Positions 23,563-31,339 are shown, counted from the stretch's first letter. The stretch: 43,393 bases of DNA from CAIQJJ01 sp964606085 (GCA_964606085.1 CAZSFD010000045.1:1-43393); one strand, 5' to 3'. Numbers and translations: made by a program. Notes: generated by a model from the letters alone, not told the origin.

Positions 23563-24693
23563 TCAATGCAAACCGAAGTACGCTTTTTTCAAATCCAGGT
23601 AAAACAGATAATCATCGGGATCAACATTCGGCGGGCAGCGATGATCGCAGAAGGGGATGAAACCGCCGCGCTCGACTAACGGCACAAGTGTATCCATGTA
23701 AGCACGGATGGCCTCGCGGCCTTTGCCCAGTTCGATCTTGTCGAAACCGCCCATAATGCGCAGGTCTTTGCCGTAGCGACTGAGCAACTCGGCGGGATGG
23801 GCGCAACCGTTGACCTCGTAGGGGAACAGGCAGTTGACCCCGCCTTCCATCATCGCGTCGAGAATGGGGCGCACATCGCCATCGCAGTCAATCCACCAGA
23901 TGTCTATGCCGTGGGCGGCCAGTTTGTTGTGGATGCGCTTGTAGCGTGGCGTGATCACCCGCCGAAACCACCTGGGCGAAACAATCGGCCCGGCCTTGAA
24001 GGCGATGTCTTCCCAGCCGGAGGCGAAATCGAACTGGAAGTGGGGCAAAATTTGATCCAGGGAATGCTCCACCATCACGCAGGCTGTCTCCACCATATCT
24101 TCCACCATTTCAGGGTAATCATAGATGGCATAAGCCAGGCCCTCGAAGGTGAGCATATCGCGGATTTTGCCGATCATCGAGCCAACCCACACGCCCAGCG
24201 GATAATCGCGGTCGGGCGGGTCCCAGGCCCGCTTGAGCGCTTCGATGTCCACGAGGCGGTCAGGGTCATCCAGGCGGAAGCGCTCCGCTTTGACCTTTTT
24301 CCAGTCATCGGGGGTTTGAATGGACGATTTGATGTAGTGGGGAATGGTATCGTGGCCGTCCAGCGGTACCTCGGCAAACAGGCCGTCGCCGTTGATCAGC
24401 ACTTTGGTCGTCTCACGCACTTCAACCACTTCATCTTTAAAAGGCGGCGAAAGCCAGATGTTGCCGCCGATGCTGTATTGGCGGTCGAAGTTGAAGAAGA
24501 TGTCGGCTTCCCAGTTGTTGGTGATGCCATTTTCGTAAAAAAGCGGCCATTCTCGAAAGTTTTCGTCCCAGTAACCAAATTCCATGTTGAAACAGCGGTC
24601 AACCGGTTGGTAGTGCATCTGGGCGTTGAAGCGTTCGCGGTCGGTCATGCTGCCTTGCCACTTGGGGCGGATGGGGGTGATGGATGTGGGCAT
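23563..24693 (-). CDS. Uroporphyrinogen decarboxylase-family protein (not HemE)
   Basis: A 376-residue protein of the URO-D fold family that includes methylcobamide:CoM methyltransferases. Seen are MTDRERFNAQMHYQPVDR at the start, PLGVWVGSMIGKIRDMLTFEGLAYAIYDYPEMVEDMV in the middle, DIWWIDCDGDVRPILDAMMEGGVNCLFPYE, and LRIMGGFDKIELGKG near the end, typical of this family. The N-terminal RQAG motif of true HemE is missing, so porphyrin decarboxylation is not expected. A role in corrinoid-dependent methyl transfer or an unknown decarboxylation is possible. AGGAG lies 7 nt upstream of the ATG. It is apparently co-transcribed with the prepilin peptidase, with no obvious functional link. Confidence 0.8.
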   Translation of the reverse strand: MPTSITPIRPKWQGSMTDRERFNAQMHYQPVDRCFNMEFGYWDENFREWPLFYENGITNNWEADIFFNFDRQYSIGGNIWLSPPFKDEVVEVRETTKVLINGDGLFAEVPLDGHDTIPHYIKSSIQTPDDWKKVKAERFRLDDPDRLVDIEALKRAWDPPDRDYPLGVWVGSMIGKIRDMLTFEGLAYAIYDYPEMVEDMVETACVMVEHSLDQILPHFQFDFASGWEDIAFKAGPIVSPRWFRRVITPRYKRIHNKLAAHGIDIWWIDCDGDVRPILDAMMEGGVNCLFPYEVNGCAHPAELLSRYGKDLRIMGGFDKIELGKGREAIRAYMDTLVPLVERGGFIPFCDHRCPPNVDPDDYLFYLDLKKAYFGLH

Positions 24694-24811
24694 GGGTATT
24701 CTCCTATGTAAGTTTCAGAAACTAGAATTAAGCATACCACGCAAGTCTTCAATAAGCGTAAATTCAATTGGGAGCGTTTCATTTGGGTGTGTTCCATTTC
24801 AGTTGGGGATT

Positions 24812-24855
24812 GGTTTCGACAAGCTCAACCAACGCCGGTTGAGCTTGTCGAAACC
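24812..24855. repeat. Perfect 19-bp palindromic repeat with AACGCC loop
   Basis: GGTTTCGACAAGCTCAACC (24812-24830) and its exact complement (24837-24855) flank AACGCC. A decayed copy is at 6063-6098. This resembles a widely dispersed intergenic palindrome that produces spurious GFDKLN...LSLSKP reading frames. Confidence 0.85.
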
Positions 24856-24873
24856 GGCTCCTATGAAAATAGC

Positions 24874-24899
24874 GTAAGGCGAAATTAATCTCGCCATAC
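24874..24899. repeat. 26-bp palindrome, copy of the atpD-atpC element
   Basis: GTAAGGCGAAATT followed by AATCTCGCCATAC is an imperfect palindrome. It has the same length, centre (ATTAAT) and outer bases as 4523-4548. Confidence 0.7.
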
Positions 24900-25053
24900 A
24901 ACACCGCAGATTTTCATCCATCGGGGTGTTGCCAAAACATGACATCTCAAATGAAACGCTCCCAAGTGATTCGTAACGTGAATGTGTTGTGGGACAAAAC
25001 TTCCCTGCAAATATCATACACCCACTTTGCAAACTGCGATCAAAACCAAAAAC

Positions 25054-25166
25054 GACGCGGAGCGTCAAGAACCCTTCGCACCGCGGGAGCGATGCGAAGA
25101 GCTTGGGGACACTCCGCGTCCCCCGCCATCCTACCCTCCCTGCCCGCACCGCTCCTGCAGTGCGGG
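25054..25166. repeat. REP-like hairpin cluster downstream of the RAYT gene
   Basis: Successive hairpins: GACGC-GGA-GCGTC (25054-25066), CTTCGCACCGC-GGGA-GCGATGCGAAG (25074-25099), GGGGAC/GTCCCC around 25106-25124, and CCCGCAC/GTGCGGG (25143-25166). The first is the exact reverse complement of 25794-25806 in the cluster on the other side of the gene; the second matches 25835-25864. Confidence 0.75.
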
Positions 25167-25203
25167 GGGATCGGGTACGCTCTGCGTCCCGCTTGCGCCA
25201 TAC

Positions 25204-25740
25204 CTACCAGTTCATATTCACTTCTAACAAGCCTGGCTGCCCGGCATAATTGCGTGCACTCGAATAACGCCAATGCTCCGGCAAATCCACGTACCCCCGC
25301 CGCACCGGATTATGATGAATATATTCAACCTTCTGCCGCATCATGGCTTCATCCTGAATTTGCTGCGGATGATACCCCTCCTGCCAAAATTGATACTCAC
25401 GATCGCTATGGTGGGGCAGCTTGTGGAAAGCCAGTTGGTTCAAAATATACTCATTAGAGTCTGCACGATACCGATCAATAATTTGGCGAGCCACAAATGA
25501 CTTGAAGTTGGCAATCTCTTTGGGAAGGTTCTGTGCTGCAACAACCATGTGGATGTGGTTCTCCATGAAAACGTACGCGTAAAGGATCAGGCGTTTATGC
25601 TCTTGCAAAAAACGCAGCGAGTCCAACATAAATTGTGCATTGAGTGGCTGGTTGAACAGCGGCAGCCAGTTGACGATGGTGGATGTGGTGAAGTATGGGC
25701 TCGTGTCACCCGTAAAAACGCGGTAACTGCTGCGGGCCAT
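25204..25740 (-). CDS. REP-associated tyrosine transposase (RAYT, IS200-like Y1 family)
   Basis: Single-strand endonuclease-like protein of 178 residues. ENHIHMVV at about residues 60-67 carries the HUH motif (His62, His64). The helix QKVEYIHHNPVRRGYV carries the conserved tyrosine, Tyr140, that would attack DNA, followed by the family motif HNPVRRG. The WRYSSARNYAG end is also typical. RAYTs nick and move REP hairpins without forming a classic insertion sequence. Here REP-like hairpins lie on both sides (25054-25166 and 25761-25893), which fits. GGAGGAG is just upstream of the ATG at 25740. A longer upstream frame runs only through the REP hairpins and is not real. Confidence 0.92.
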   Translation of the reverse strand: MARSSYRVFTGDTSPYFTTSTIVNWLPLFNQPLNAQFMLDSLRFLQEHKRLILYAYVFMENHIHMVVAAQNLPKEIANFKSFVARQIIDRYRADSNEYILNQLAFHKLPHHSDREYQFWQEGYHPQQIQDEAMMRQKVEYIHHNPVRRGYVDLPEHWRYSSARNYAGQPGLLEVNMNW

Positions 25741-25760
25741 ATTTCTCCTCCTGTTGCCCT

Positions 25761-25893
25761 GTTGACACCGCAGAGCGGTGTCAACCCGAACGCGACGCTC
25801 CGCGTCCCACAACTCGACGCAGAGCGTTGCCGAACTCTTCGCACCGCGGGAGCGGTGCGAAGAGTGTGAACCGCACCGCTTTGCGGTGCGGTT
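25761..25893. repeat. REP-like hairpin cluster upstream of the RAYT gene
   Basis: Five adjacent hairpins: GTTGACACCGC-AGA-GCGGTGTCAAC (25761-25785), GACGC-TCC-GCGTC (25794-25806), GACGC-AGA-GCGTT (25816-25828), CTCTTCGCACCGC-GGGA-GCGGTGCGAAGAG (25835-25864), and AACCGCACCGC-TTT-GCGGTGCGGTT (25869-25893). They share the CACCGC/GCGGTG core. The last one may also end transcription of the mutase gene. Confidence 0.85.
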
Positions 25894-25898
25894 TCGTT

Positions 25899-27551
25899 TT
25901 AGAAAACCGATGGCTGATACTCCCCCCACACCCCGCGCAGCGTATTACAAATCTCCCCTAGCGTACAGCCGCCCTCCACGGCGGCCACGAACAATGGCAG
26001 CAGGTTTTCGCTGCCTCGCGCCGCCGCTTCGACCTGCGCCAGCAACGCGCTCACCTGCGCCCCGTCGCGGGCGGCCTTGAAGCGCTTCAACTTCGCCACC
26101 TGGTTCGTTTCAATCGAGGGGTCAATTTTCAAGCGCTCCAGTTCCATCGTCTCGTTCACCTGGAACTGGTTGACGCCAACGACGATTTCTTCCTTCTTCT
26201 CCACGGCGCGCTGGTAGCGGTAGGCGGCCTCCTGGATTTCGCCCTGGATGTAGCCGCGCTCGATGGCAATTTGCGCCCCGCCCATCTCGTCAATTTTGCG
26301 CAGGTAGGCCTCGGCGCGGCGTTCAATCTCATCGGTCAACTGCTCCACCACATAGGAACCGGCCAGCGGGTCCACCGTGTCGGCCACGCCCGATTCATAG
26401 GCGATGATCTGCTGGGTGCGCAGGGCCACACGCACGCTCTTCTCGGTCGGCAGCCATAGGGCTTCATCCATACTGTTGGTGTGCAGGCTTTGCGTGCCGC
26501 CCATCACCGCCGCCAATGCCTGTAAGGTGACGCGCACCACGTTGTTCTCAGGCTGCTGGGCAGTCAGGGTAGAACCGCCGGTTTGGGTATGGAAGCGCAG
26601 CATCCACGAGGCGGGCTTCTTGGCCGCAAAGCGGTCACGCATCAGCCGCGCCCACAAACGACGGGCAGCGCGGAACTTGGCGACTTCCTCGAGGAAGTTG
26701 TTGTGGGCGTTGAAGAAGAACGACAACTGCCCGGCGAACTCGTCCACATCCAACCCGGCATCGAGGGCCGCCTGCACGTAGGCCACGGCATCGGCCAGCG
26801 TGAAGGCCACTTCTTGCACGGCAGTGGAACCGGCCTCGCGGATGTGGTAGCCCGAAATGCTGATCGTGTTCCAATTCGGCACGGCATCTTTGCAATAGCG
26901 GAAGATGTCGGTGATCAGACGCATGGAAGGGGCCGGCGGGAAGATGTATGTGCCGCGGGCAATATATTCCTTGAGGATGTCGTTCTGAATCGTGCCGCGT
27001 AACTGGGTCGTCTCCACGCCCTGCTTTTTGGCAACAGCGATATACAGCGCCAGCAGCACCGCCGCCGGAGCATTGATCGTCATCGAAGTAGACACCTTAT
27101 CGAGCGGGATTTCGCGGAACAGCGTTTCCATATCTTCCAGCGATGAAATCGCCACGCCCACCTTGCCCACCTCGCCCAGCGCCATCGGGTCGTCTGAGTC
27201 GTAGCCGATTTGGGTCGGCAAATCGAAGGCCACCGAAAGGCCGGTCTGACCCTGTTGCAGCAGGTAGCGATAGCGGGCGTTCGACTCCTCAGCGGTGGCA
27301 AACCCGGCGTACTGGCGCATCGTCCAGAAACGCCCGCGGTACATTGTGGGCTGCACACCGCGCGTGAAGGGATACTCGCCAGGGAAGCCAAGCTGATCCA
27401 TATAATCGGGGTCGGGGTCGGCGGGGGCCAAAACCGGTTCGAGCGGGATGCCCGAAGGGGTGGCAAATTCGGGCTTGCGTTCGGCGAAGCGGGTTGTTGC
27501 CTTTTTGTAGGTCGATTCTTTCCAACGGGTGAGTTCAGATTCAAATGACAT
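25899..27551 (-). CDS. Methylmalonyl-CoA mutase large subunit, catalytic domain only
   Basis: Interconverts methylmalonyl-CoA and succinyl-CoA (or a related acyl-CoA pair) using adenosylcobalamin. The 550 residues cover the TIM-barrel domain only. Seen are RGVQPTMYRGRFWTMRQYAGF, SVAFDLPTQIGYDSDDP, TMTINAPA-like SMTINAPAAV, LRGTIQNDILKEYIARGTYIFP, ISISGYHIREAGSTAVQE and RFHTQTGGSTLTAQQPENN, all family signatures. The C-terminal B12-binding domain (DxHxxG) is absent, as in split mutases where it is a separate small subunit. That partner and the G-protein chaperone MeaB are not in the window. Related acyl-CoA mutases such as isobutyryl- or ethylmalonyl-type cannot be excluded. GAGG lies 6 nt before the ATG. 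Confidence 0.93.
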   Translation of the reverse strand: MSFESELTRWKESTYKKATTRFAERKPEFATPSGIPLEPVLAPADPDPDYMDQLGFPGEYPFTRGVQPTMYRGRFWTMRQYAGFATAEESNARYRYLLQQGQTGLSVAFDLPTQIGYDSDDPMALGEVGKVGVAISSLEDMETLFREIPLDKVSTSMTINAPAAVLLALYIAVAKKQGVETTQLRGTIQNDILKEYIARGTYIFPPAPSMRLITDIFRYCKDAVPNWNTISISGYHIREAGSTAVQEVAFTLADAVAYVQAALDAGLDVDEFAGQLSFFFNAHNNFLEEVAKFRAARRLWARLMRDRFAAKKPASWMLRFHTQTGGSTLTAQQPENNVVRVTLQALAAVMGGTQSLHTNSMDEALWLPTEKSVRVALRTQQIIAYESGVADTVDPLAGSYVVEQLTDEIERRAEAYLRKIDEMGGAQIAIERGYIQGEIQEAAYRYQRAVEKKEEIVVGVNQFQVNETMELERLKIDPSIETNQVAKLKRFKAARDGAQVSALLAQVEAAARGSENLLPLFVAAVEGGCTLGEICNTLRGVWGEYQPSVF

Positions 27552-27576
27552 GGGGAACCTCGTGTAATGTGTGTGT

Positions 27577-27590
27577 GACCCTTTAGGGTC
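27577..27590. repeat. Short palindrome upstream of the mutase gene
   Basis: GACCCTTTAGGGTC is a 14-bp near-perfect palindrome located 26 nt before the mutase start, inside its leader. It may be a dispersed repeat or an operator. Confidence 0.4.
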
Positions 27591-27650
27591 TTGTAACGCT
27601 AACTCATTGATATTAAGCCGTAGGTGAAAACACAGGCGCGGGACAGATGG

Positions 27651-28031
27651 TTACGCGGCCGGTTTGGCAATGTAGCGCACGCCCGGCAGGGTCTGGAAGT
27701 GTTCGTCTTGCGTCCAGAGCGTGGCATGGTGGGCCTGGGCCGTGGCGTAGATCAGGCTGTCGGCCATGGCAAGTTTGTGCTGAATGGAAATCTGCGCCGC
27801 CAGCAAAGCCAGCGAAGCATCTAATTCGATGATTTTTCCAGCGTGCATATCGTTGATACAGCGATGGGCGGTGCTGGTATCGTATTGTTGAAGTACGCGC
27901 TTGAAAACTTCGTACAAACAAACCGTCGGCACGAGCAAACGAACGGTATCTCGAATGGGCGGGAGAAAGAACGGCCCATTTGAGCCAGCCGCGAAATACT
28001 CCAACCAGCCCGATGAGTCAACCACATTCAT
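27651..28031 (-). CDS. VapC-like PIN-domain toxin
   Basis: A 126-residue PIN-domain ribonuclease. The four acidic active-site residues are at the usual places: Asp5 (MNVVDSSGWLEYF), Glu41 (CLYEVFKRV), Asp91 (LAMADSLIYATA) and Asp109 (LWTQDEHF). VapC toxins cut tRNA or rRNA when freed from the antitoxin. The ATG overlaps the stop of the upstream AbrB-like gene by 4 bases (ATGA), the standard coupling in these pairs. Confidence 0.92.
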   Translation of the reverse strand: MNVVDSSGWLEYFAAGSNGPFFLPPIRDTVRLLVPTVCLYEVFKRVLQQYDTSTAHRCINDMHAGKIIELDASLALLAAQISIQHKLAMADSLIYATAQAHHATLWTQDEHFQTLPGVRYIAKPAA

Positions 28032-28237
28032 ACGCGGTCTTCTTCCTCACGCTGCACATCGGTATCCATCCCTTTGAGCGAACCGTACGCTTCCTCGATG
28101 GGGCGAATTGGCACCAATACGATTTGATTGCCATAAGCAAGCACCCGCATTTTCTGCCCCGCTTTAATGTGCATACTTTCGCGCACCGCCTGTGGGATAA
28201 CCACCTGAAACTTGGGAGAAACGGTTACAGCATCCAT
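28028..28237 (-). CDS. AbrB/SpoVT-type antitoxin
   Basis: A 69-residue DNA-binding antitoxin: VTVSPKFQVVIPQAVRESMHIKAGQKMRVLAYGNQIVLVPI is a complete swapped-hairpin AbrB/MazE-like domain. The acidic C-terminal tail (EEAYGSLKG, DVQREEEDRV) would bind and block the PIN toxin. AAGGAG precedes the ATG. The pair probably represses its own promoter at 28274-28279. Confidence 0.92.
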   Translation of the reverse strand: MDAVTVSPKFQVVIPQAVRESMHIKAGQKMRVLAYGNQIVLVPIRPIEEAYGSLKGMDTDVQREEEDRV

Positions 28238-28273
28238 CCAAAACTCCTTGATCGATCAGAATATCGTAAAACG

Positions 28274-28279
28274 ATTATA
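28274..28279 (-). promoter_or_regulatory. -10 box of the toxin-antitoxin operon
   Basis: A perfect TATAAT on the minus strand lies 36 nt before the antitoxin ATG, which has its own Shine-Dalgarno site. It faces away from the monophosphatase promoter. Confidence 0.45.
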
Positions 28280-28318
28280 TCATCCACCCTGCGGGGCAAA
28301 ATGCCCGCAAAACAGTGC

Positions 28319-28324
28319 TACAAT
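28319..28324 (+). promoter_or_regulatory. -10 box of the inositol monophosphatase gene, leaderless
   Basis: TACAAT ends 7 nt before the ATG at 28332 with only CGCCCGC between, so there is no room for a ribosome-binding site. Confidence 0.45.
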
Positions 28325-28331
28325 CGCCCGC

Positions 28332-29114
28332 ATGAATCCAGAGCTTACCTTTACCATCCAACTTGCCCGCCGCGCCAGCCTATTGCTGCGCAGCTACTAC
28401 TCCAACCGCGGCCTGGCCGCCCAGCGCAAAGCCGATAACACCGTCGTCACCGCCGCCGACCTGGCCGCCGACCACCTGATCACCGATGCCATCCGCGCCG
28501 CCTACCCCCACGACGCCATCCTGAGCGAAGAGCAGCACACCGCCCTCGCTGGCCCCACCCGCCCCACCTGGGTGATAGACCCCCTTGACGGCACCACCAA
28601 CTTTAGCCTGGGCTTTCCCACCTGGGGCGTCTCGATTGCCCGCCTGGTCGAAGGCCAACCAGCGCTGGGCGTGATTGATTTCCCCCTGCTGGGCGAATGT
28701 TACAGCGCGCTGCGCGGCCACGGGGCATGGCTCAATGATGCACCGCTGCGCATCCCTACCGCCGATGAAAGCGACCAGCGCGTCCACGCCTTCGCCTGCT
28801 GCGCCCGCACCCACAAGCGCTATCACGTCAGCGTGCCGTACAAATTCCGCATCCTGGGGTCGGCAGCCTACAACCTGTGCAGCGTGGCCCGCGGCGCAGC
28901 GCTGGCCAGTTTCGATTCGGTGGCCAAATTATGGGATGTGGCCGCCGCCTGGCTGATTGTGGAAGAAGCTGGCGGCGCGGTCAGCAAGCTGGATGGCACC
29001 ACCCCCTTCCCGGCGCAGCCCGGCAACGACTACCTGGCTCTGCCCTACGCCGTCGTCGGCGCGGCCACGCCGCAAATCCTGGCGCAAACCCGCCAACAAC
29101 TGCAACCCAAATAG
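28332..29114 (+). CDS. Inositol monophosphatase-family protein
   Basis: Mg-dependent phosphatase of the IMPase/FBPase/CysQ fold, 260 residues. Seen are the metal-site glutamates in AILSEEQHT (66-67), the signature WVIDPLDGTTNFSLGFP (Asp83, Asp86), and the C-terminal KLWDVAAAWLIVEEAGGAV with its aspartate. The substrate could be inositol-1-phosphate, fructose-1,6-bisphosphate or a nucleotide phosphate; the motifs do not decide. The frame is open from 28212, but homology starts at the ATG at 28332, 7 nt after a TACAAT box. The EamA gene follows after 12 bp. Confidence 0.93.
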   Translation: MNPELTFTIQLARRASLLLRSYYSNRGLAAQRKADNTVVTAADLAADHLITDAIRAAYPHDAILSEEQHTALAGPTRPTWVIDPLDGTTNFSLGFPTWGVSIARLVEGQPALGVIDFPLLGECYSALRGHGAWLNDAPLRIPTADESDQRVHAFACCARTHKRYHVSVPYKFRILGSAAYNLCSVARGAALASFDSVAKLWDVAAAWLIVEEAGGAVSKLDGTTPFPAQPGNDYLALPYAVVGAATPQILAQTRQQLQPK

Positions 29115-29126
29115 GAGCGCATCCCT

Positions 29127-29549
29127 ATGAAACCACAACTTCTTGCCTTGCTGACCGCCATCGCCTGGGGCGTGGGCGGCTATTTCGAGAAAAAGGGCCT
29201 GCACCTGGGCAACCTGTCGCCGCAGATGGGCATCACCATCCGCACGGCAGTAGCGCTGGTGGTGCTGAGCATCGTCAGCTTTCCGCAGTGGAAGACCGTG
29301 CCACAGGCCAGCCCCAAGGCGCTGTTGATGATGGTGGTCGGCGGCGGGTTGGTGGCCGGTTCGATTGGAATGTTATGCTTTTATGCTGCGCTCAAGGGTG
29401 CGCCGCTCAGTCAGGTGATGCCCATCGCCTTTACCTCCCCCCTGTTTGGTGCGTTGATGGGCGTGATCTTGGGCGGCGAACCGCTGACCTGGAAGCTGGT
29501 CATCGGCACGCTGCTGACGGTAAGCGGGATTGTGGTGCTGTCACGCTGA
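29127..29549 (+). CDS. Single-domain EamA-type membrane transporter
   Basis: A 140-residue membrane protein with one EamA domain of about five hydrophobic segments: LLALLTAIAWGVGGYFEKKGL at the start, SIGMLCFYAALKGAPLSQVMPI, and SPLFGALMGVILGGEPLTWKLVIGTLLTVSGIVVL at the end. Most EamA/DMT exporters have two such domains; half-size members work as dimers. The transported compound is unknown. TAGGAG lies upstream, and the gene follows the monophosphatase by 12 bp, so both are likely on one mRNA. Confidence 0.85.
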   Translation: MKPQLLALLTAIAWGVGGYFEKKGLHLGNLSPQMGITIRTAVALVVLSIVSFPQWKTVPQASPKALLMMVVGGGLVAGSIGMLCFYAALKGAPLSQVMPIAFTSPLFGALMGVILGGEPLTWKLVIGTLLTVSGIVVLSR

Positions 29550-29583
29550 CCAGGCCGGATTGGGTGTGTTTCATCAGGAAGTA

Positions 29584-29604
29584 GGGGCAGATGGCATCCG
29601 CCCC
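29584..29604. terminator. Imperfect hairpin between convergent genes
   Basis: GGGGC-A-GAT pairs with ATC-C-GCCCC around GGC, a GC-rich hairpin with one mismatch and no T run. It lies between the EamA gene (+) and the DUF4126 gene (-). Confidence 0.4.
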
Positions 29605-29650
29605 GGTGTAGTGCAACAGGCCGCCGCGCCGCGCCGGCGCAATGCCAATA

Positions 29651-30628
29651 TCAGGCTGGTTGCAGCGCAGCGTTCAACTGCTCAGCCAGGGGGGTGCGAT
29701 CCTTGAGAAAAACGAACCGGGCTACACGCAGCTTCTCCCCTTCGTGGTAGACCACTTCGAGAATATCGGTCAGCGGGCGGTTGTAGAGCCTGGCCGTTTT
29801 CACCTGGGCGCGTTCGATGTGCCAGGTGTGGCTGGCCCACCATTTGTCGTAGGTGAAGACCAACCGGTCGCCCCAGGCGGCCAGGTAGCCGGTGCAGCCG
29901 GCTGCGCCGCGCACGTTTTGCGCCTTACATTGGGCCGCCAGGCTGGGAATATGATCGTGCAGCAGCGCCAGGTGCCTGGCAGGCAGCGGGTCGGGCTGGA
30001 TATCCTTCCCGGTAGCGCGCTGCCACAGGCTGGCCAGCCACTTCCCCAGGGCGGTAAACGTGAAGAAGCTCCAGCGCAGCAGCGGCGGGATGATGATCAG
30101 CATGGCGGCGATGCACACAATCGCCACGGTCGCCGCCAAATAAGGCACTTTCAGCGCCAGAAAAGCCAGCGCCGCCACGCCCAAATCTTCAACCAGGCTG
30201 ACGCCAACATTGGAGATATTTTCGAGCGGCGAGGCGGCATTCATCGCCACACGCGCCGTGGCCTTGCCGCCGTGCGCAAACAGCGAAATGCCCCCTGCCA
30301 GCAGCGCCCCGACGACGATCACCACCGGGTCGGCCTGGCTGAGGGCGGCGATGCCCATCAGCGCCGCGCCAATGGGACGGATGAAGGTGTGGACGACATC
30401 CCAGGCGTTATCTACAAATTGCACCTTATCGGCCACAAATTCGACGATATACAGCACCCCCGCCAAAATGATCACCACCGGCGAACCGAGCGCTTCGAGG
30501 CCGTGCGGCGGGTTCTCCACCCAACCCAGGCTGATGCTCAGGCCCACCACCAGCACCGTGGCATACAAGTTGATGCCGGCGGTGAAGGAAAGCGGCAAAA
30601 GGGTGACGAGTAAGCGTAAGGCATCCAT
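29651..30628 (-). CDS. DUF4126 membrane protein
   Basis: A 325-residue integral membrane protein. The first 200 residues match DUF4126: RLLVTLLPLSFTAGINLYATVLVVGL, VEFVADKVQFVDNAWDVVHTFIRPIGAALMG and LLAGGISLFAHGGKATARVAMNAASPLENISNVGVSLVEDLG, with about five hydrophobic segments. The remaining 120 residues are a soluble, charged region (KWWASHTWHIERAQVKTARL, HEGEKLRVARFVFLKDRT) not usual for short DUF4126 proteins. The function is unknown. GGAG lies 7 nt before the ATG, and the Uma2 gene ends 15 bp upstream, so the two are probably co-transcribed. Confidence 0.8.
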   Translation of the reverse strand: MDALRLLVTLLPLSFTAGINLYATVLVVGLSISLGWVENPPHGLEALGSPVVIILAGVLYIVEFVADKVQFVDNAWDVVHTFIRPIGAALMGIAALSQADPVVIVVGALLAGGISLFAHGGKATARVAMNAASPLENISNVGVSLVEDLGVAALAFLALKVPYLAATVAIVCIAAMLIIIPPLLRWSFFTFTALGKWLASLWQRATGKDIQPDPLPARHLALLHDHIPSLAAQCKAQNVRGAAGCTGYLAAWGDRLVFTYDKWWASHTWHIERAQVKTARLYNRPLTDILEVVYHEGEKLRVARFVFLKDRTPLAEQLNAALQPA

Positions 30629-30643
30629 CGTTTTACTCCATAA

Positions 30644-31327
30644 TCAGGCAAGCATGGCCTTCAAGGCCGCCATTTGTTCGCCCGTATCGAAGACGGCCCG
30701 CACAGGGATTTCAAATCCGGCGATGGCTTCGCTGGCAATGCTACCGTTCTTGACCTTGAGCGCCAGAACATAGCTACTCTCTTTACGGAGGTATTGTTCG
30801 ATAGTTTCCTGATCGGGGTCAACGATCCAGTATTCAGCCACACCGTGCAGGGCGTAATCTACAAATTTGACACCACGGTCGTTAGCCGCTGTGGATTCGG
30901 AAAGGACTTCGGCAATGAAATCGGGAGCGGGAAATTTCATCTGATCGGGAGTGAATGCGCGCGATTTTTCCACGGAGAAATAGCAGATATCGGGTTCGTA
31001 ATCGTTACGAGCGAGGCTGATGAGCAGTTTTTCGTGACCGATGTGACCTAAGTTGTGCCGTTGGACATACGTTTTGAGTAACGTTGCCAGGTTAAGGCTG
31101 GCAGCATTGTGTTTCAGCTTGACAGGTGAATGCACGATGATTTCTCCCTGGATAAACTCGGCTTTCTGATACTCGGTGACGATTTCGTAAAAATAGGCAC
31201 GTTTTTTCTGTTCGGCGCGCCAAATATCTTGAAGCATTTGCACAGCTTCATCGAAATGCGCGGAGCGGCGCAGGGTTTCGATGGCATGGTTGGTTGAATC
31301 GAGTGTTGAGGGGGCAGAAGTGGTCAT
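30644..31327 (-). CDS. Uma2-family (DUF820) putative nuclease
   Basis: A PD-(D/E)xK-fold protein of the Uma2/DUF820 family, 227 residues. The core is seen in KAEFIQGEIIVHSPV, NDYEPDICYFSVEK, PDFIAEVLSESTAANDRGVKFVDYALHGVAEYWIVDPDQETIEQY. These give the acidic residues and the xEVLSxST strand of the family. These proteins are abundant in cyanobacteria and Chloroflexota; their role is unclear. The frame is open from 31363, but the ATG at 31327 is preferred because a TATACT box lies 6 nt before it and homology begins later. Confidence 0.88.
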   Translation of the reverse strand: MTTSAPSTLDSTNHAIETLRRSAHFDEAVQMLQDIWRAEQKKRAYFYEIVTEYQKAEFIQGEIIVHSPVKLKHNAASLNLATLLKTYVQRHNLGHIGHEKLLISLARNDYEPDICYFSVEKSRAFTPDQMKFPAPDFIAEVLSESTAANDRGVKFVDYALHGVAEYWIVDPDQETIEQYLRKESSYVLALKVKNGSIASEAIAGFEIPVRAVFDTGEQMAALKAMLA

Positions 31328-31333
31328 GTACGT

Positions 31334-31339
31334 AGTATA
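31334..31339 (-). promoter_or_regulatory. -10 box of the Uma2 gene, leaderless
   Basis: TATACT on the minus strand, then 6 nt, then the ATG at 31327. There is no Shine-Dalgarno site. Confidence 0.5.

Larger units (their letters stand above)
24768..24965. mobile_element. MITE-like element with 18-bp terminal inverted repeats
   Basis: TTGGGAGCGTTTCATTTG (24768-24785) and its exact reverse complement (24948-24965) bound a 198-bp non-coding segment. Inside are two more palindromes (24812-24855 and 24874-24899), each with relatives elsewhere in the window. No transposase is encoded and no clear target duplication was seen. Confidence 0.6.
24694..25203. other. 510-bp gene-free, repeat-rich island
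   Basis: No convincing gene lies here. The stretch holds a MITE-like element (24768-24965) and a cluster of REP-like hairpins (25054-25166), listed separately. Short open frames arise only from the repeats. Confidence 0.8.

Noticed and set aside
24626..24877. Short open frame with GFDKLN...LSLSKP peptide
   Set aside because: It is translated from the dispersed palindrome at 24812-24855, not a gene.
25741..25929. N-terminal extension of the RAYT frame
   Set aside because: It consists of the REP hairpins and has no homology; the ATG at 25740 has a strong ribosome-binding site.
28877..29584. 235-codon frame overlapping the monophosphatase and EamA genes
   Set aside because: Out of frame with two well supported genes and without any recognisable domain.
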